From: Constrictibacter sp. MBR-5
Lineage (GTDB): Bacteria > Pseudomonadota > Alphaproteobacteria > JAJUGE01
Assembly: GCF_040549485.1 (NCBI RefSeq)
Contig: NZ_JBEPTK010000008.1
Location: 62,001-126,000 of the forward strand
Direction: 5' to 3'
DNA length: 64,000 nt
Shown: positions 8,389 to 20,176 of the stretch, one piece after another
Numbering within the stretch: position 1 is the first letter of the stretch
Layout: each line of letters starts with the position of its first letter
The notes under the pieces: generated by a model
Told to the model about the DNA's origin: nothing
Database searches by the model: none
The model's input: the letters and a program-made list of their open reading frames with translations, nothing else
Position numbers and translations under genes: made by a program

Positions 8389-9165
8389 ATGCCTCTCCAC
8401 CGCTTGTGCACCGCACGCGCGCCGCTGCCCGCCCTCGTTGTCATCCCTGTGTTCTCTGCCCTGCTGCTGGCCGCCTGCAGCACGCCGGCGCCGCTGGCGG
8501 AGGGTCCCGCACAAACGACCCCGGACGTCCTGAAGGCGGACTACGATCGCTCGATCCGCAGCGCGGCCGTGAAGGAACCGGGCTTCTCCGTACCGCTGCG
8601 GGCGATCCCCGCCGGCCAGAAGATGGTCACGGTGGGGACGTTCACAGAGTGGGGCGCCCCGCCGAATCCGCTTAAGCGAGATGTCTGGGTGTCGTTGCCG
8701 GACCAGCTGCGCGAACTGTGCCGCGGCAAGCCGGACGCGGTGCTCGCCCTGCAACAGATCCTCGGGCTGCCGCCGCAGCCCGCTCCTTCGAAGCCGGAGA
8801 ACCGGTTCGCCGTCGTCACCTTCGAGGTGCCGCGGGACGCCATGTTCCGGCCCTGTCCAGGCGGTACGGATGTCGGCGCTGCCCAGTGCACTGCCGGTGA
8901 TCTGAGCGCGAAACTCGACCACGAGACGACGACCTTCCTGCTGAACCAGATCTGGACCTCCTACCGCACCGGCTTCACGCAAGCGGGCGGCGACGGCGAA
9001 CTGCAGCCGCGATGGGGCTACCCTTTCACTGGCATGGGCTGGTCCTACAACTGGGATCCGGCCGCGTCGTCGCGGGTCGGCATCTCCGAATACGTGGTAC
9101 GGAAGGGTGCGCCGGCGACCGTCCTGGAGATCAGCACCCCCGAGGCCTTCTGCGGCGCCGCCTGA
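8389..9165 (+). CDS. Uncharacterised lipoprotein
   Basis: Protein of 258 aa. The ATG at 8389 is preceded by GGAGGA at 8375-8380; the frame is open further upstream but without a ribosome site. The N terminus is a lipoprotein signal: a basic start, a hydrophobic run and the lipobox LLAAC with Cys near residue 30. The mature part has four further Cys (LRELCRG, FRPCPGG, AAQCTAG and one near the C terminus), suggesting disulfides in the periplasm. I do not recognise the family. It converges on the next gene with only 11 bases between stops. Confidence 0.7.
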   Translation: MPLHRLCTARAPLPALVVIPVFSALLLAACSTPAPLAEGPAQTTPDVLKADYDRSIRSAAVKEPGFSVPLRAIPAGQKMVTVGTFTEWGAPPNPLKRDVWVSLPDQLRELCRGKPDAVLALQQILGLPPQPAPSKPENRFAVVTFEVPRDAMFRPCPGGTDVGAAQCTAGDLSAKLDHETTTFLLNQIWTSYRTGFTQAGGDGELQPRWGYPFTGMGWSYNWDPAASSRVGISEYVVRKGAPATVLEISTPEAFCGAA

Positions 9166-9176
9166 ACGCCCCCGCT

Positions 9177-10031
9177 CTACCGCCGCCGTTCCGCTCCCTC
9201 GAACAGCACTTGCTCGCGGCGCGCGCCGTCGGCGGCGACCGCCTCGAAATCGGCTGGGTCGAGGCGCGCGGTCGGCGGCGGCACCACGCGGAAATGGCCG
9301 AAGCGGTCCTCGCCCGCGACCAGCGCCACCTCGGTGTCGGGGCCGGATCGGCCCCGCATCGACGGCGCGATGTAGCGGATGGCCGCCCCGATGCGGCGGT
9401 CGCCCGTCTGGTTCGGGCCGGAGGCGTGGAACAGGTGGCCGTGGTGCAGCGACGCCTGCCCCGGCTTCAGCACCACGTCGACCGCGTCCCGCTCGTCGAC
9501 CTCGACCGCGATCTCCTGGCCGCGCGTCAGCAGGTTGTCGGCGGCGAAGCTGTCCGCGTGCGGCACGATGTTCCGCCGGTGGCTGCCGGCGACGAAGCGC
9601 ATGCAGCCGCTCTCCGGCGTCGCCGGCGACAGCGCCACCCACAGCGTGACCTCGTCCGCCTGGTCCAGGCCCCAATAGGTCAGGTCCTGGTGCCAGCTCA
9701 CATAGTTCGGCGTGTTCGCCTCCTTGATGAACAGGCCGGAGCCCCAGACCATCAGGTCCGGCCCCAGCACGGCCGACGCCGCCGCCACCATCCTCGGATG
9801 CCGGATCAGCGCGTCGAAGGACGGCAGCAGCCGGGCGGGGTAGCCCCGGACCATTCCGAGCTTGCGCTTGTCGGCCCGTACCGCATCCTCGGCGGCCTCC
9901 AGGTCGGCGCGCAGGCCTGCCGCCTCGTCCGCGGACAGGATATCGAGCGGGAAGACGAAGCCGTCGCGCGCATAGGCCGCGCCGATGGTCGAAGCGGGTG
10001 TCGCAGCGGATGTCGGGGCGATCTTGTTCAT
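9177..10031 (-). CDS. Phytanoyl-CoA dioxygenase (PhyH) family protein
   Basis: Fe(II)/2-oxoglutarate-dependent oxygenase of 284 aa. The facial triad is visible as His and Asp in VSWHQDLTYWG and the distal His in HLFHASGPN; the 2-oxoglutarate Arg is probably in RIGAAIRYI. The start is ATG 10031 on the reverse strand, with GGAGGGAG 8 bases upstream; the open frame extends further but into the secA leader. Members hydroxylate varied small molecules. Nothing nearby indicates the substrate. Confidence 0.85.
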   Translation of the reverse strand: MNKIAPTSAATPASTIGAAYARDGFVFPLDILSADEAAGLRADLEAAEDAVRADKRKLGMVRGYPARLLPSFDALIRHPRMVAAASAVLGPDLMVWGSGLFIKEANTPNYVSWHQDLTYWGLDQADEVTLWVALSPATPESGCMRFVAGSHRRNIVPHADSFAADNLLTRGQEIAVEVDERDAVDVVLKPGQASLHHGHLFHASGPNQTGDRRIGAAIRYIAPSMRGRSGPDTEVALVAGEDRFGHFRVVPPPTARLDPADFEAVAADGARREQVLFEGAERRR

Positions 10032-10208
10032 CCTGGGTTCTCCCTCCGCACAGGGCGGGCCGATCGGCGGTTCGTGGCGGTTCTCGTGGCGACCGCGCTT
10101 GGCTCGGATGGTGCATCGGGCGCGCCTGATCGGCAACGGGCTCGGCAACCGGGGCTGCATCCGCCGGCGGCCTCGCTTCTTCGCGTCCGCCTGCGCCAGG
10201 GCGTTTCG

Positions 10209-10237
10209 TTGACACTCCCTTGCCTGCGGCTTATCTG
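10209..10237 (+). promoter_or_regulatory. Probable sigma-70 promoter of secA
   Basis: TTGACA at 10209-10214 is followed after 16 bases by TTATCT (10231-10236). It is about 75 bases before the secA start and has a consensus -35 in an otherwise GC-rich region. Confidence 0.6.
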
Positions 10238-10312
10238 TCCGGAGCGTCGCCCGAGGCCGGCTCGACGCGCCGGCCGACGCGTCCCAGCGCCTTTCCACCA
10301 GAGGAAAACTGC

Positions 10313-13048
<2,736 letters not shown>

Positions 13049-13174
13049 TGTCCGCGTAGGAACGTCCGCCTCCCGGGCCACCGCGGGGGCATAGCGACCA
13101 CCTCCGCCCACTGGCGATTCTGCCGCGTCTCACGCAACATGGGACCGACCAGAAAAAACAGAGGGAACGGCGCG

Positions 13175-14932
13175 ATGGATGGTACCCCGACCGATCTGAC
13201 GCAGGAGACGGTCGCCACGACGTGGCTCGGCGACTTCAGGGCGGCCTTGGAGTCGGGCGACGCCGCGCGGGTCGCCGCGCTTTTCGCCGAAGACTGTCAC
13301 TGGCGCGACCTCCTCGCCTTCGGCTGGGACCTGCGCACCACGTCCGGCGCCGACGCCATCGCGGCGCGGATCGTCCCCGCGTCCGCCGAGGTGGCGCCCG
13401 TCGGACTGGCGCTCGCCGAGCACCGGACGCCGCCGCGGCGGGTCCATCGCGCCGGCACCTCCTGCACCGAGGCCATCTTCGCTTTCGAGACCAACGTCGG
13501 CCCCTGCACCGGCGTCGTGCGCTTGGTGTCCGAAGGGAACGCGACGCGCGCCTGGACCCTGATGACCGGGCTGGACGAGATCCGCGGCCATGAGGATCCG
13601 GCGAACGGCAAGCGTTGGCAGAACGTCGACTGGAAGCGCAATTTCGGCGGCGAGAACTGGCTCGACCGCCGCAACAAGGCGCGCGCCTTTGCCGACCGCG
13701 ACCCCGCCGTGCTGGTGGTCGGGGCGGCGCAGTCCGGCCTGACGATCGCGGCGCGGCTGGGCCTGCTCGGCGTCGACACACTGGTGGTGGACCGGGACGA
13801 GCGGATAGGCGACAGCTGGCGCCGCCGCTACCATGCCCTGACGCTGCACAACGAGACGCGCGTCAACCACCTGCCCTACATGCCGTTCCCGCCGTCCTGG
13901 CCGGTGTTCATCCCCAAGGACATGCTGGCCAACTGGTTCGAGATCTATGCCGAGGCGATGGAGCTCAACGTCTGGACCGGCACCGAACTGGTCTCGGGCA
14001 GCTGGGACGAGGCGGCCGGCTGCTGGGAGGCGGTACTGAAGCGCGCCGACGGCTCCGAGCGCCGCATGCGGCCACGCCACATCGTCTTCGCCAACGGCGT
14101 CAGCACCACGCCGATCATGCCGGACCTGCCCGGCCTGAAGGACTTCCGCGGGACGGTGCGCCATTCCGGCCGGTACGGCAGCGGCCTCGACTGGCAGGGC
14201 AAGCGCGCGCTGGTTATCGGCACCGGTACGTCCGGCCACGACGTGGCGCAGGATCTCGCGGTATCGGGTGCCGCGTCGGTGACCCTGGTTCAGCGCAGCC
14301 CGACCCTGGTCGTCAGCCTGAAGGAAGCACAGGCGCCCTATGCCCTCTACGACGAGGAGATCCCGTTCGAGGACAAGGACCTGCTCGCCGTCTCCTCGCC
14401 CTTCCCGGTCTATCGCCGTGCGCACCAGATGATCACCGAGAAGAACCGGATCGCCGACAAGGCGATGCTCGACGGCCTGGAGCGGCACGGCTTCCGCCTC
14501 ACCTCAGGCGAGGACGGCTCGGGCTGGCAGATCATGTATCAGAGCCGGGGCGGCGGTTACTATTTCGACGCCGGCTGCTCCGAGATGATCGTCGACGGCC
14601 GCATCGGCCTCGTCCAGTACGACGACATAGAACGCTTCGGACCGGACGGCGCCGTCATGAAGGACGGCAGCACGCTTCCCGCCGACCTCATCGTGCTCGC
14701 CACCGGCTACGAGGGACAGGCGGCGTCGGCGCGACGGATCCTCGGCGACGCCGTGGGCGACCGCATCGGCAAGGTCTGGGGCTTCGACGAGGAGGGCGAA
14801 CTCCACGGCATGTGGCGACCCACCGGCCAGAAGGGCGTCTGGTTCCACGCCGGCGGCCTCGCCCAGTGCCGCATCTTCTCCAAGGTGCTGGCATTGCAGA
14901 TCAAGGCCCGCGAACTCGGTATGGTCTCCTGA
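13175..14932 (+). CDS. Flavin-containing monooxygenase with N-terminal NTF2-like domain
   Basis: FAD/NADPH oxidoreductase of 585 aa. ATG 13175 is preferred because GAGGG sits 9 bases upstream; an in-frame ATG at 13139 lacks one. Residues 1-130 form an NTF2/SnoaL-like segment (RAALESGDAARVAALFAEDC). The FAD Rossmann motif is VVGAAQSGLTIAARLG and the NADPH one is VIGTGTSGHDVAQDL. Between them FRGTVRHSGRY matches the FxGxxxHxxxY fingerprint of FMO/Baeyer-Villiger-type enzymes. Substrate unknown; the two-domain layout is common in Alpha- and Actinobacteria. Confidence 0.85.
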   Translation: MDGTPTDLTQETVATTWLGDFRAALESGDAARVAALFAEDCHWRDLLAFGWDLRTTSGADAIAARIVPASAEVAPVGLALAEHRTPPRRVHRAGTSCTEAIFAFETNVGPCTGVVRLVSEGNATRAWTLMTGLDEIRGHEDPANGKRWQNVDWKRNFGGENWLDRRNKARAFADRDPAVLVVGAAQSGLTIAARLGLLGVDTLVVDRDERIGDSWRRRYHALTLHNETRVNHLPYMPFPPSWPVFIPKDMLANWFEIYAEAMELNVWTGTELVSGSWDEAAGCWEAVLKRADGSERRMRPRHIVFANGVSTTPIMPDLPGLKDFRGTVRHSGRYGSGLDWQGKRALVIGTGTSGHDVAQDLAVSGAASVTLVQRSPTLVVSLKEAQAPYALYDEEIPFEDKDLLAVSSPFPVYRRAHQMITEKNRIADKAMLDGLERHGFRLTSGEDGSGWQIMYQSRGGGYYFDAGCSEMIVDGRIGLVQYDDIERFGPDGAVMKDGSTLPADLIVLATGYEGQAASARRILGDAVGDRIGKVWGFDEEGELHGMWRPTGQKGVWFHAGGLAQCRIFSKVLALQIKARELGMVS

Positions 14933-14982
14933 GACGGCGGCCGTCCGCCCAGTAGCGGTGCCAACGACCAAGCTAGGCAGCA

Positions 14983-15033
14983 GGCCCTCTCCCTGAGGAG
15001 CCGCCAGAGGCGGCGTCTCGAAGGGCGAGGGCC
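14983..15033. repeat. Long imperfect intergenic hairpin
   Basis: Outer arms GGCCCTCTCCCT (14983-14994) and AGGGCGAGGGCC (15022-15033) pair with one mismatch. An inner arm GCCGCC / GGCGGC pairs around an AGA loop, with GAG/CTC between the two. No T-run follows. It could be a factor-independent stop or a REP-like element in the 236-bp gap between the monooxygenase and the CoA transferase. Confidence 0.7.
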
Positions 15034-15168
15034 GGTCCGAACGCCGCGTGCGCCCCCGCCTGTTCCACCTCCCGCGATCCGCGTTACCCTGTCGCGGACG
15101 GGCCGGCGACTGCCGGCCTTCGGCTCGACGGCCGCCAGACGCCGTCGCCGCGGCAGGAGACGCACCCG

Positions 15169-16353
15169 ATGGATCAGCCCCCGCTTCCGCTTTCCCGCTT
15201 CAAGGTCATCGACCTCACCGCGCACCGCGCCGGCCCGACCTGCGTGCGCCATCTCGCCGACTGGGGTGCCCAGGTGGTGCGCATCGAGCCGCCGGCCGGT
15301 GGCGACCGGGACGCGGCGGCCGGCAACCGGCACGGCTCGGACTTCCAGAACCTGCACCGCAACAAGCGGGCGATCACCCTCGACCTGAAGTCGGAGGAGG
15401 GCCGCGCGGTCTTCATGAAGCTGGCGGCGCAGGCCGACGTGATCGTCGAGAACATGCGCTCCAACGTGAAGTTCAAGCTGGGCGTCGACTACGAGTCCGT
15501 CGCCAAGGTGAACCCGCGCATCGTCTACGGCAGCATCTCCGGCTTCGGCCAGGACGGCCCCTACGCCACCCGGCCCGGCGTCGACCAGATCGCCCAGGGC
15601 ATGGGCGGCCTGATGTCGATCACCGGCCTGCCCGGCCAGGGACCGGTGCGCGTCGGCATCCCGATCGCCGACCTCACCTCCGGCGGCTTCCTGGCCCAGG
15701 GCATCCTGGTGGCCCTCCTGGACCGCGAGGTCACCGGCAAGGGGCGCTGGGTCCACACCTCCCTGCTCGAGGCGCAGATCGCCATGCTCGACTTCCAAGC
15801 GACGCGCTGGACGATGGACGGCGAGGTGCCGCAGCAGGCCGGCAACGACCATCCGACCGGCATCCCGACGGGCGTCTTCCCCACCGCGGACGGTCACATC
15901 AACATCGCCGCCTCGGGCCAGGTCCTGTGGGAGCGCTTCTGCCGCGCCGTCGGCCTCGACGAACTGATCGACGATCCCGACTACAAGTCGCGCGAGAGCC
16001 GCTCGAAGAACCGCAGGGCGCTCAACGCGCGCATCGCCGAATGGACGGCACGCCGCCCGGCCGCCGAATGGATCGACCTGCTGACCGAGGCGGGCGTGCC
16101 CTGCGGCCCCATCTACAGCATCGACCAGACCATGTCCGATCCCCAGGTCGAGCATCTCGGCATGGCGCGCCCGGTGGCACATCCCGTGCTGGGCGAGATC
16201 CGGCTGGTGGCGCAGCCCAACAACATTTCCGGCTTCTCCAAGGACATCCGGAGCGCCACCCCGGAGCTCGGCGAACACACCGACGAGGTGCTGCGCGAAC
16301 TGGGCTATGATGACGCCGCCATCGCCGCCCTGCACCAACGCAAGGTCGTCTGA
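15169..16353 (+). CDS. Class III (CaiB/BaiF) CoA transferase
   Basis: 394 aa, beginning FKVIDLTAHRAGPTCVRHLADWG, with VVRIEPPAGGDRD and FQNLHRNKRAITLDLKS. The catalytic Asp is expected in RPGVDQIAQGMGGLMS. The C terminus ELGEHTDEVLRELGYDD is typical. It is followed after 18 bases by a crotonase-fold gene in the same direction, so the two probably act on the same acyl-CoA: CoA transfer first, then a reaction on the thioester. It is only distantly similar to the other CoA transferase at 7-8 kb. Confidence 0.9.
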   Translation: MDQPPLPLSRFKVIDLTAHRAGPTCVRHLADWGAQVVRIEPPAGGDRDAAAGNRHGSDFQNLHRNKRAITLDLKSEEGRAVFMKLAAQADVIVENMRSNVKFKLGVDYESVAKVNPRIVYGSISGFGQDGPYATRPGVDQIAQGMGGLMSITGLPGQGPVRVGIPIADLTSGGFLAQGILVALLDREVTGKGRWVHTSLLEAQIAMLDFQATRWTMDGEVPQQAGNDHPTGIPTGVFPTADGHINIAASGQVLWERFCRAVGLDELIDDPDYKSRESRSKNRRALNARIAEWTARRPAAEWIDLLTEAGVPCGPIYSIDQTMSDPQVEHLGMARPVAHPVLGEIRLVAQPNNISGFSKDIRSATPELGEHTDEVLRELGYDDAAIAALHQRKVV

Positions 16354-16371
16354 ACGAGACCGCTGGAGACC

Positions 16372-17169
16372 ATGATGAAGCTCGACACCGACAAGATGCT
16401 GGCCGAGAAGGACGGCGCCACCGGCTGGATCACCTTCAACAATCCCGAGCGGCGCAACGCCATGTCGCTGGAGATGTGGGCAGGCCTGGAGACGGCGCTG
16501 GCCGCCTTCGAGGAGGACCCCGAGGTCCGCGCCATCGTCATGAAGGGCGCGGGCGACAAGGCCTTCGTGTCCGGCGCCGACATCTCGCAGTTCGCCGAGA
16601 AGCGCGCCAATGCCGAGGCGGCGGCCGCCTATGCCGAGACGTCGGAGAGCGCACGCCGCAAGCTCTCCTCGGTCACCAAGCCGCTGATCGGCATGATCCG
16701 CGGCTTCTGCATGGGCGGCGGCCTCGGCATCGCCATGAAGGCCGACGTCCGCATCGCCTCGGCCGACTCGATCTTCGGCATCCCGGCGGCGCGGCTCAGC
16801 ATCGCCTACAGCTTCGACAATGTCCGCGACCTGGTGAACCTTGTCGGCCCCTCCTTCGCCAAGGACATCCTGTTCTCGGCGCGCCGCCTGACCGCCGACG
16901 AGGCGCTGCGCATCGGTCTCGTCAACCGCGTCGTGCCGGCGGAGGAACTGGAGCAGACCGTGCGCGACTATGTCGGCGCGCTGGCCGACAACGCGCCCCT
17001 GTCGATGCGCGCCTCGAAGGCTACGGTGAACGAAGTGATCCGCGACGCCGCCGAACGCGACATGGCCCTGATCGAGAAGCTCGGCCGCGACTGCTTCGAC
17101 AGCCAGGACTATGCCGAAGGCCGCAAGGCCTTCATGGAAAAGCGCCGCCCGGTCTTCAAGGGCGCCTGA
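16372..17169 (+). CDS. Enoyl-CoA hydratase/isomerase (crotonase) family protein lacking the usual catalytic glutamates
   Basis: Crotonase-fold protein of 265 aa. The oxyanion hole is intact (KAFVSGADISQF and GFCMGGGLGIAMKAD). At the two positions where hydratases carry Glu, this protein has GLGIAM instead of G-C-E-L-A and IPAARLS instead of the usual P-E-x-x-x-G. It should bind an acyl-CoA but probably does not hydrate by the classical mechanism; isomerase, thioesterase or another crotonase reaction is possible. It follows the CoA transferase closely, apparently one operon. Confidence 0.85.
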   Translation: MMKLDTDKMLAEKDGATGWITFNNPERRNAMSLEMWAGLETALAAFEEDPEVRAIVMKGAGDKAFVSGADISQFAEKRANAEAAAAYAETSESARRKLSSVTKPLIGMIRGFCMGGGLGIAMKADVRIASADSIFGIPAARLSIAYSFDNVRDLVNLVGPSFAKDILFSARRLTADEALRIGLVNRVVPAEELEQTVRDYVGALADNAPLSMRASKATVNEVIRDAAERDMALIEKLGRDCFDSQDYAEGRKAFMEKRRPVFKGA

Positions 17170-17285
17170 GAAGCGCCGCCCGAGAGGCGACAGCCTGCAC
17201 GGGGGCGGTTCCAGCGGCCGCCCCCGCTGCCTACATAAGAGCCGCACATTCTTACGAGCCCCGCAAACCGAGACGCTGGACGCTC

Positions 17286-17501
17286 ATGGACGAAGACGCC
17301 GCCAGTCCCAATGTCGTGCCGCTGCGCCCGCGCAATCGCGCCCGCCCGTGCCCGATCTGCGGCGAGCCGGTGCAACCGGCATTCAAGCCCTTCTGTTCCA
17401 AGCACTGCGCCAACAAGGACCTGCTCAACTGGCTGCGCGGCGACTACCGCCACGAGACGAACGAGCAGCCGATCGACATGGATGAAGAAAGAGACGTCTG
17501 A
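17286..17501 (+). CDS. yacG: DNA gyrase inhibitor YacG (zinc-ribbon protein)
   Basis: Small zinc protein of 71 aa. The four Cys are in CPICGEPVQPAFKPFCSKHC, followed by ANKDLLNWLRGDYR, all characteristic of YacG, which binds GyrB and inhibits DNA binding. The longer open frame upstream overlaps the crotonase gene and was not used; ATG 17286 gives a normal-length product. It lies 53 bases before tRNA-Phe. Confidence 0.92.
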   Translation: MDEDAASPNVVPLRPRNRARPCPICGEPVQPAFKPFCSKHCANKDLLNWLRGDYRHETNEQPIDMDEERDV

Positions 17502-17506
17502 CCGTC

Positions 17507-17535
17507 TGGACAAGCCCGTCCACGCTGTCTATAAG
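17507..17535 (+). promoter_or_regulatory. Sigma-70 type promoter for tRNA-Phe
   Basis: TGGACA (17507-17512), a 17-base spacer, then TATAAG (17530-17535). It lies 19 bases before the tRNA 5' end, so transcription would start about 10 bases ahead of the mature tRNA. Confidence 0.7.
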
Positions 17536-17554
17536 GCACGTCGCTCGCGCGCGG

Positions 17555-17630
17555 GCCCAGGTAGCTCAGTTGGTAGAGCATGCGACTGAAAATCGCAGTG
17601 TCGGCGGTTCAAATCCGTCCCTGGGCACCA
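17555..17630 (+). tRNA. tRNA-Phe (anticodon GAA), CCA encoded
   Basis: 76-base tRNA. Acceptor arms GCCCAGG (17555-17561) and CCTGGGC (17620-17626) pair fully, followed by ACCA. The D arm contains AGCTCAGTTGGTAGAGC. The anticodon stem TGCGA/TCGCA encloses CTGAAAA, with anticodon GAA at 17588-17590. The T arm contains GGTTCAAATCC. There is no intron and no adjacent integrase or attachment-site duplication in this window. Confidence 0.98.
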
Positions 17631-17920
17631 TCGCCTCATTTCACCCTATAGTCATCGACTTAGGTGGCCTGGAGACGTGTACCGTCCGAGGGCGAGATGT
17701 GTTCTGTCGATATCGTTCACGGCGGAACGGTCCTGCTCCAGAAGCCAGCCATGTTGGCAGTGCGGACACGCTAGCGCTCCCACGCGGCACGCGCCCGCTA
17801 CCTCGGAAAGCGGCCTGCCCGGACATTCTGTCCGTGCACTGCCGCCACCCTCTTAATTGTTCCTCCAACCGGACCAGTTAGACACGGCGTACCCGCAACA
17901 GAGTTCCGGTGCGCCGCACC
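17631..17920. other. Intergenic region between tRNA-Phe and the chemoreceptor gene
   Basis: About 290 bases with no convincing gene, hairpin or integrase remnant. It presumably holds the chemoreceptor promoter, but no good -35/-10 pair stands out. Confidence 0.5.
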
Positions 17921-19606
17921 ATGGCCGATCTCAACCGCTTCACCATCAGGCTGCGCCTGTTGGCCCTCGTCGCATGCCTTCTGGCATTCAGCGCCGCGTT
18001 GGGGACCTTCGCCCTCGACCGGATGCACCGGGTGGACGATCTCTCGCAGGAGTTGGCCGACCGCTGGCTGGTCAGCACCAAGTCGATCGCCACGGCCGAG
18101 GTGGCAGTCGTAGATGCCCAGAAGCGCTTCCTGCGCCGCCTCCTGACGTCGGGCGTCGAGGGCACGGCCGAGGCGCGTGGCTTCGCGGATGCCGCCGGAC
18201 ATGCGGAAGCGGCACTGGCCGCCTACCGCACGCACATCGCCTCCGAGACGGAGCAGAAGCTCTTCGACGAGGTCATGCGACTCTGGCAGGCCTACCGCGC
18301 GGCGACCGCCGCCGCCTTCGGCCAGCATGACGCCGCGGAAGCGGGAAGGGGAAGCGCCCCGGACTTCCGCGAGGCGGAGCGGTTGAATCACCGAATCGAG
18401 GAGACGATCGACAGGTTGCTGGCCTTCGAGGTCGCCGGCGGCAAGGCAGCCGCCGAGCGGGCCGACGCGATCTTCACCAGGAGCCAGCGCTGGACGATCG
18501 GCGCCATCCTTTTCGCCGTCCTCGCCGGCTTCGCCGGCGCCACCCTGGTCGTTCGCAGCATCACCGCCGGCATCCGCGCCGTCTCCATGCCGATGAGCGA
18601 CCTGGCCAGGGGCGACCTGGACGCCGAGATCCCCTATCGCGGCCGCAAAACCGAACTCGGGATCGTTGCCGACGCCCTGCACGCCTTCAAGCTGGCGTTG
18701 ATCGACAAGCGCGCCGCCGACGAGGCCGCCGCGCGGGATGCCGAAGCCAAGCTGCTGCGCGCGAACCGGCTGGACGATTTGACCCGCCGCTTCGAGGACC
18801 AAGTCGGCCGGCTCTCGCAGCTCCTGTCTGCCTCGGCCACCGAGATGGAGGCGACGGCGCAGTCGATGTCCGCCATCGCGGAGGAGACCGACCGTCAGGC
18901 GGTGGCCGTCGCCGCCGCCTCCGAACAGGCGTCCACCAACGTCCATACTGTCGCCGGCGCCAGCGAGGAACTGGCGGCCTCGATCCACGAGATCGCCGGC
19001 CGGGTCGCGCAGTCGGCCGAGATGGCCGCCCGCGCTGTGGAGCAGGCGAACCGGACGGACGCCACCGTGCGCGACCTCGCCACCGCCGGGGAAAAGATCG
19101 GCAGCGTGCTCGAACTCATCACCTCCATCGCGCGCCAGACGAACCTGCTGGCGCTCAACGCGACCATCGAGGCGGCGCGTGCCGGCGACGCCGGCAAGGG
19201 CTTCGCCGTGGTCGCCACCGAGGTGAAGAACCTCGCGGGCCAGACCGCGACGGCGACCGAGGAGATCGCCGGCCAGATCGGCGCCATCCAGTCCACCACC
19301 AGGAGCGCCGTGGAGGCGATCCAGGGCATCGGCGCGACGATCGAGCAGATCAGCCAGATCGCCGCCGCGATCGCCTCTGCCGTCGAACAGCAGCGTGCCG
19401 CAACGGAGGAAATATCCCGCAACGTACAGGAGGCCGCGCGCGGCACCCAGGAGGTCACCAGCAACATTGCCGGCGTGAAACAGGCCTCGGCCGACGCCGG
19501 CGCGGCCGCGAGCCAGGTGCTGAGCGCGGCAGGCGGGCTGGCGGAACAGTCCGAGACGCTGAACGACGAGGTTCGCACCTTCATCGACGGCGTGAGAGCA
19601 GCCTGA
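17921..19606 (+). CDS. Methyl-accepting chemotaxis protein
   Basis: Membrane chemoreceptor of 561 aa (ATG 17921; an in-frame GTG at 17909 is possible). TM1 is near residues 12-32. A periplasmic helical sensor domain of about 150 residues follows, then TM2 ([20 protein letters not shown]). The HAMP domain is [20 protein letters not shown]. The signalling domain contains the conserved tip [20 protein letters not shown] and then [15 protein letters not shown], where CheA and CheW bind. No che genes are nearby, so it is an orphan receptor; its ligand is unknown. Confidence 0.93.
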   Translation: MADLNRFTIRLRLLALVACLLAFSAALGTFALDRMHRVDDLSQELADRWLVSTKSIATAEVAVVDAQKRFLRRLLTSGVEGTAEARGFADAAGHAEAALAAYRTHIASETEQKLFDEVMRLWQAYRAATAAAFGQHDAAEAGRGSAPDFREAERLNHRIEETIDRLLAFEVAGGKAAAERADAIFTRSQRWTIGAILFAVLAGFAGATLVVRSITAGIRAVSMPMSDLARGDLDAEIPYRGRKTELGIVADALHAFKLALIDKRAADEAAARDAEAKLLRANRLDDLTRRFEDQVGRLSQLLSASATEMEATAQSMSAIAEETDRQAVAVAAASEQASTNVHTVAGASEELAASIHEIAGRVAQSAEMAARAVEQANRTDATVRDLATAGEKIGSVLELITSIARQTNLLALNATIEAARAGDAGKGFAVVATEVKNLAGQTATATEEIAGQIGAIQSTTRSAVEAIQGIGATIEQISQIAAAIASAVEQQRAATEEISRNVQEAARGTQEVTSNIAGVKQASADAGAAASQVLSAAGGLAEQSETLNDEVRTFIDGVRAA

Positions 19607-19717
19607 GGCGGAGCGGCGCCCCTGGCGTCCGCGGCGGTCTCGCAACGGCACACGCACAGCCGGAACCTTCACCGCCTTCATCCGTTCAGCGCATGTTCGA
19701 TGGTCGAAGGAAAGAGC

Positions 19718-19981
19718 ATGTCTGAAGAGCAGGCGGTCGTGACGCTGTTGAACCGAATGAAGAGCGTGCACGGCGACCGTGCCGGGGCGGAGTGCTTCGC
19801 CACCGCCGCATGGTCCGAGCGCCTGGGATTCTCCGAGGTCGCGCGTCTGTGGCAGGCGGCGGGCGAGCGCGGCACAGGACCTGCCGCCTCAAGCACCGGC
19901 ACCGCCTCAAGCACCGGCACCGCCTCAAGCACCGGCACCGCCCCAAGCACCGGCACCGCCCCAAGCACCGGCACCGAATAG
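19718..19981 (+). CDS. Small protein with C-terminal Ser/Thr/Gly repeats
   Basis: Hypothetical protein of 87 aa from ATG 19718, with AAGGAAAG just upstream. The N-terminal ~55 residues (MSEEQAVVTLLNRMKSVHGD) look like a small helical domain. The C terminus is five perfect copies of a six-residue repeat (ASSTGT or APSTGT) ending at Glu-stop. The tail is low-complexity and probably disordered. I do not recognise the family. It follows the chemoreceptor in the same direction. Confidence 0.55.
   Translation: MSEEQAVVTLLNRMKSVHGDRAGAECFATAAWSERLGFSEVARLWQAAGERGTGPAASSTGTASSTGTASSTGTAPSTGTAPSTGTE
19886..19975 (+). repeat. 18-bp tandem repeat, five copies, in frame
   Basis: The unit GCCTCAAGCACCGGCACC (or GCCCCAAGCACCGGCACC in the last two copies) is repeated five times without interruption, ending just before the stop codon. 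It encodes A(S/P)STGT. Near identity at DNA level implies recent expansion. Confidence 0.95.
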
Positions 19982-20176
19982 GACTTGGCACGCCCCCGTC
20001 AGCCCGGCGGCCTTCCCGACGACAGCCCTGCGCTGCACGCATATCTGCCCTGCAACCAGCAGCTCCGGGCTGCCCCTGCGTTGACCCGCCGGGCCGCGCG
20101 TGTTGCAACCGCAGGAGGCCGGTCCATGGCCTGCGCGTCAGAACGTCCCAATCGAAAAAGCTGGAGGGTGGAAAAA

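Noticed and set aside
17555-17920. tRNA-Phe as the attachment site of an integrated element
   Set aside because: No integrase, no duplicated tRNA 3' end and no shift in gene content follow it in the window.
19886-19975. Tandem repeats as a CRISPR-like array
   Set aside because: Units are contiguous 18-mers without spacers and are in frame within a small gene.
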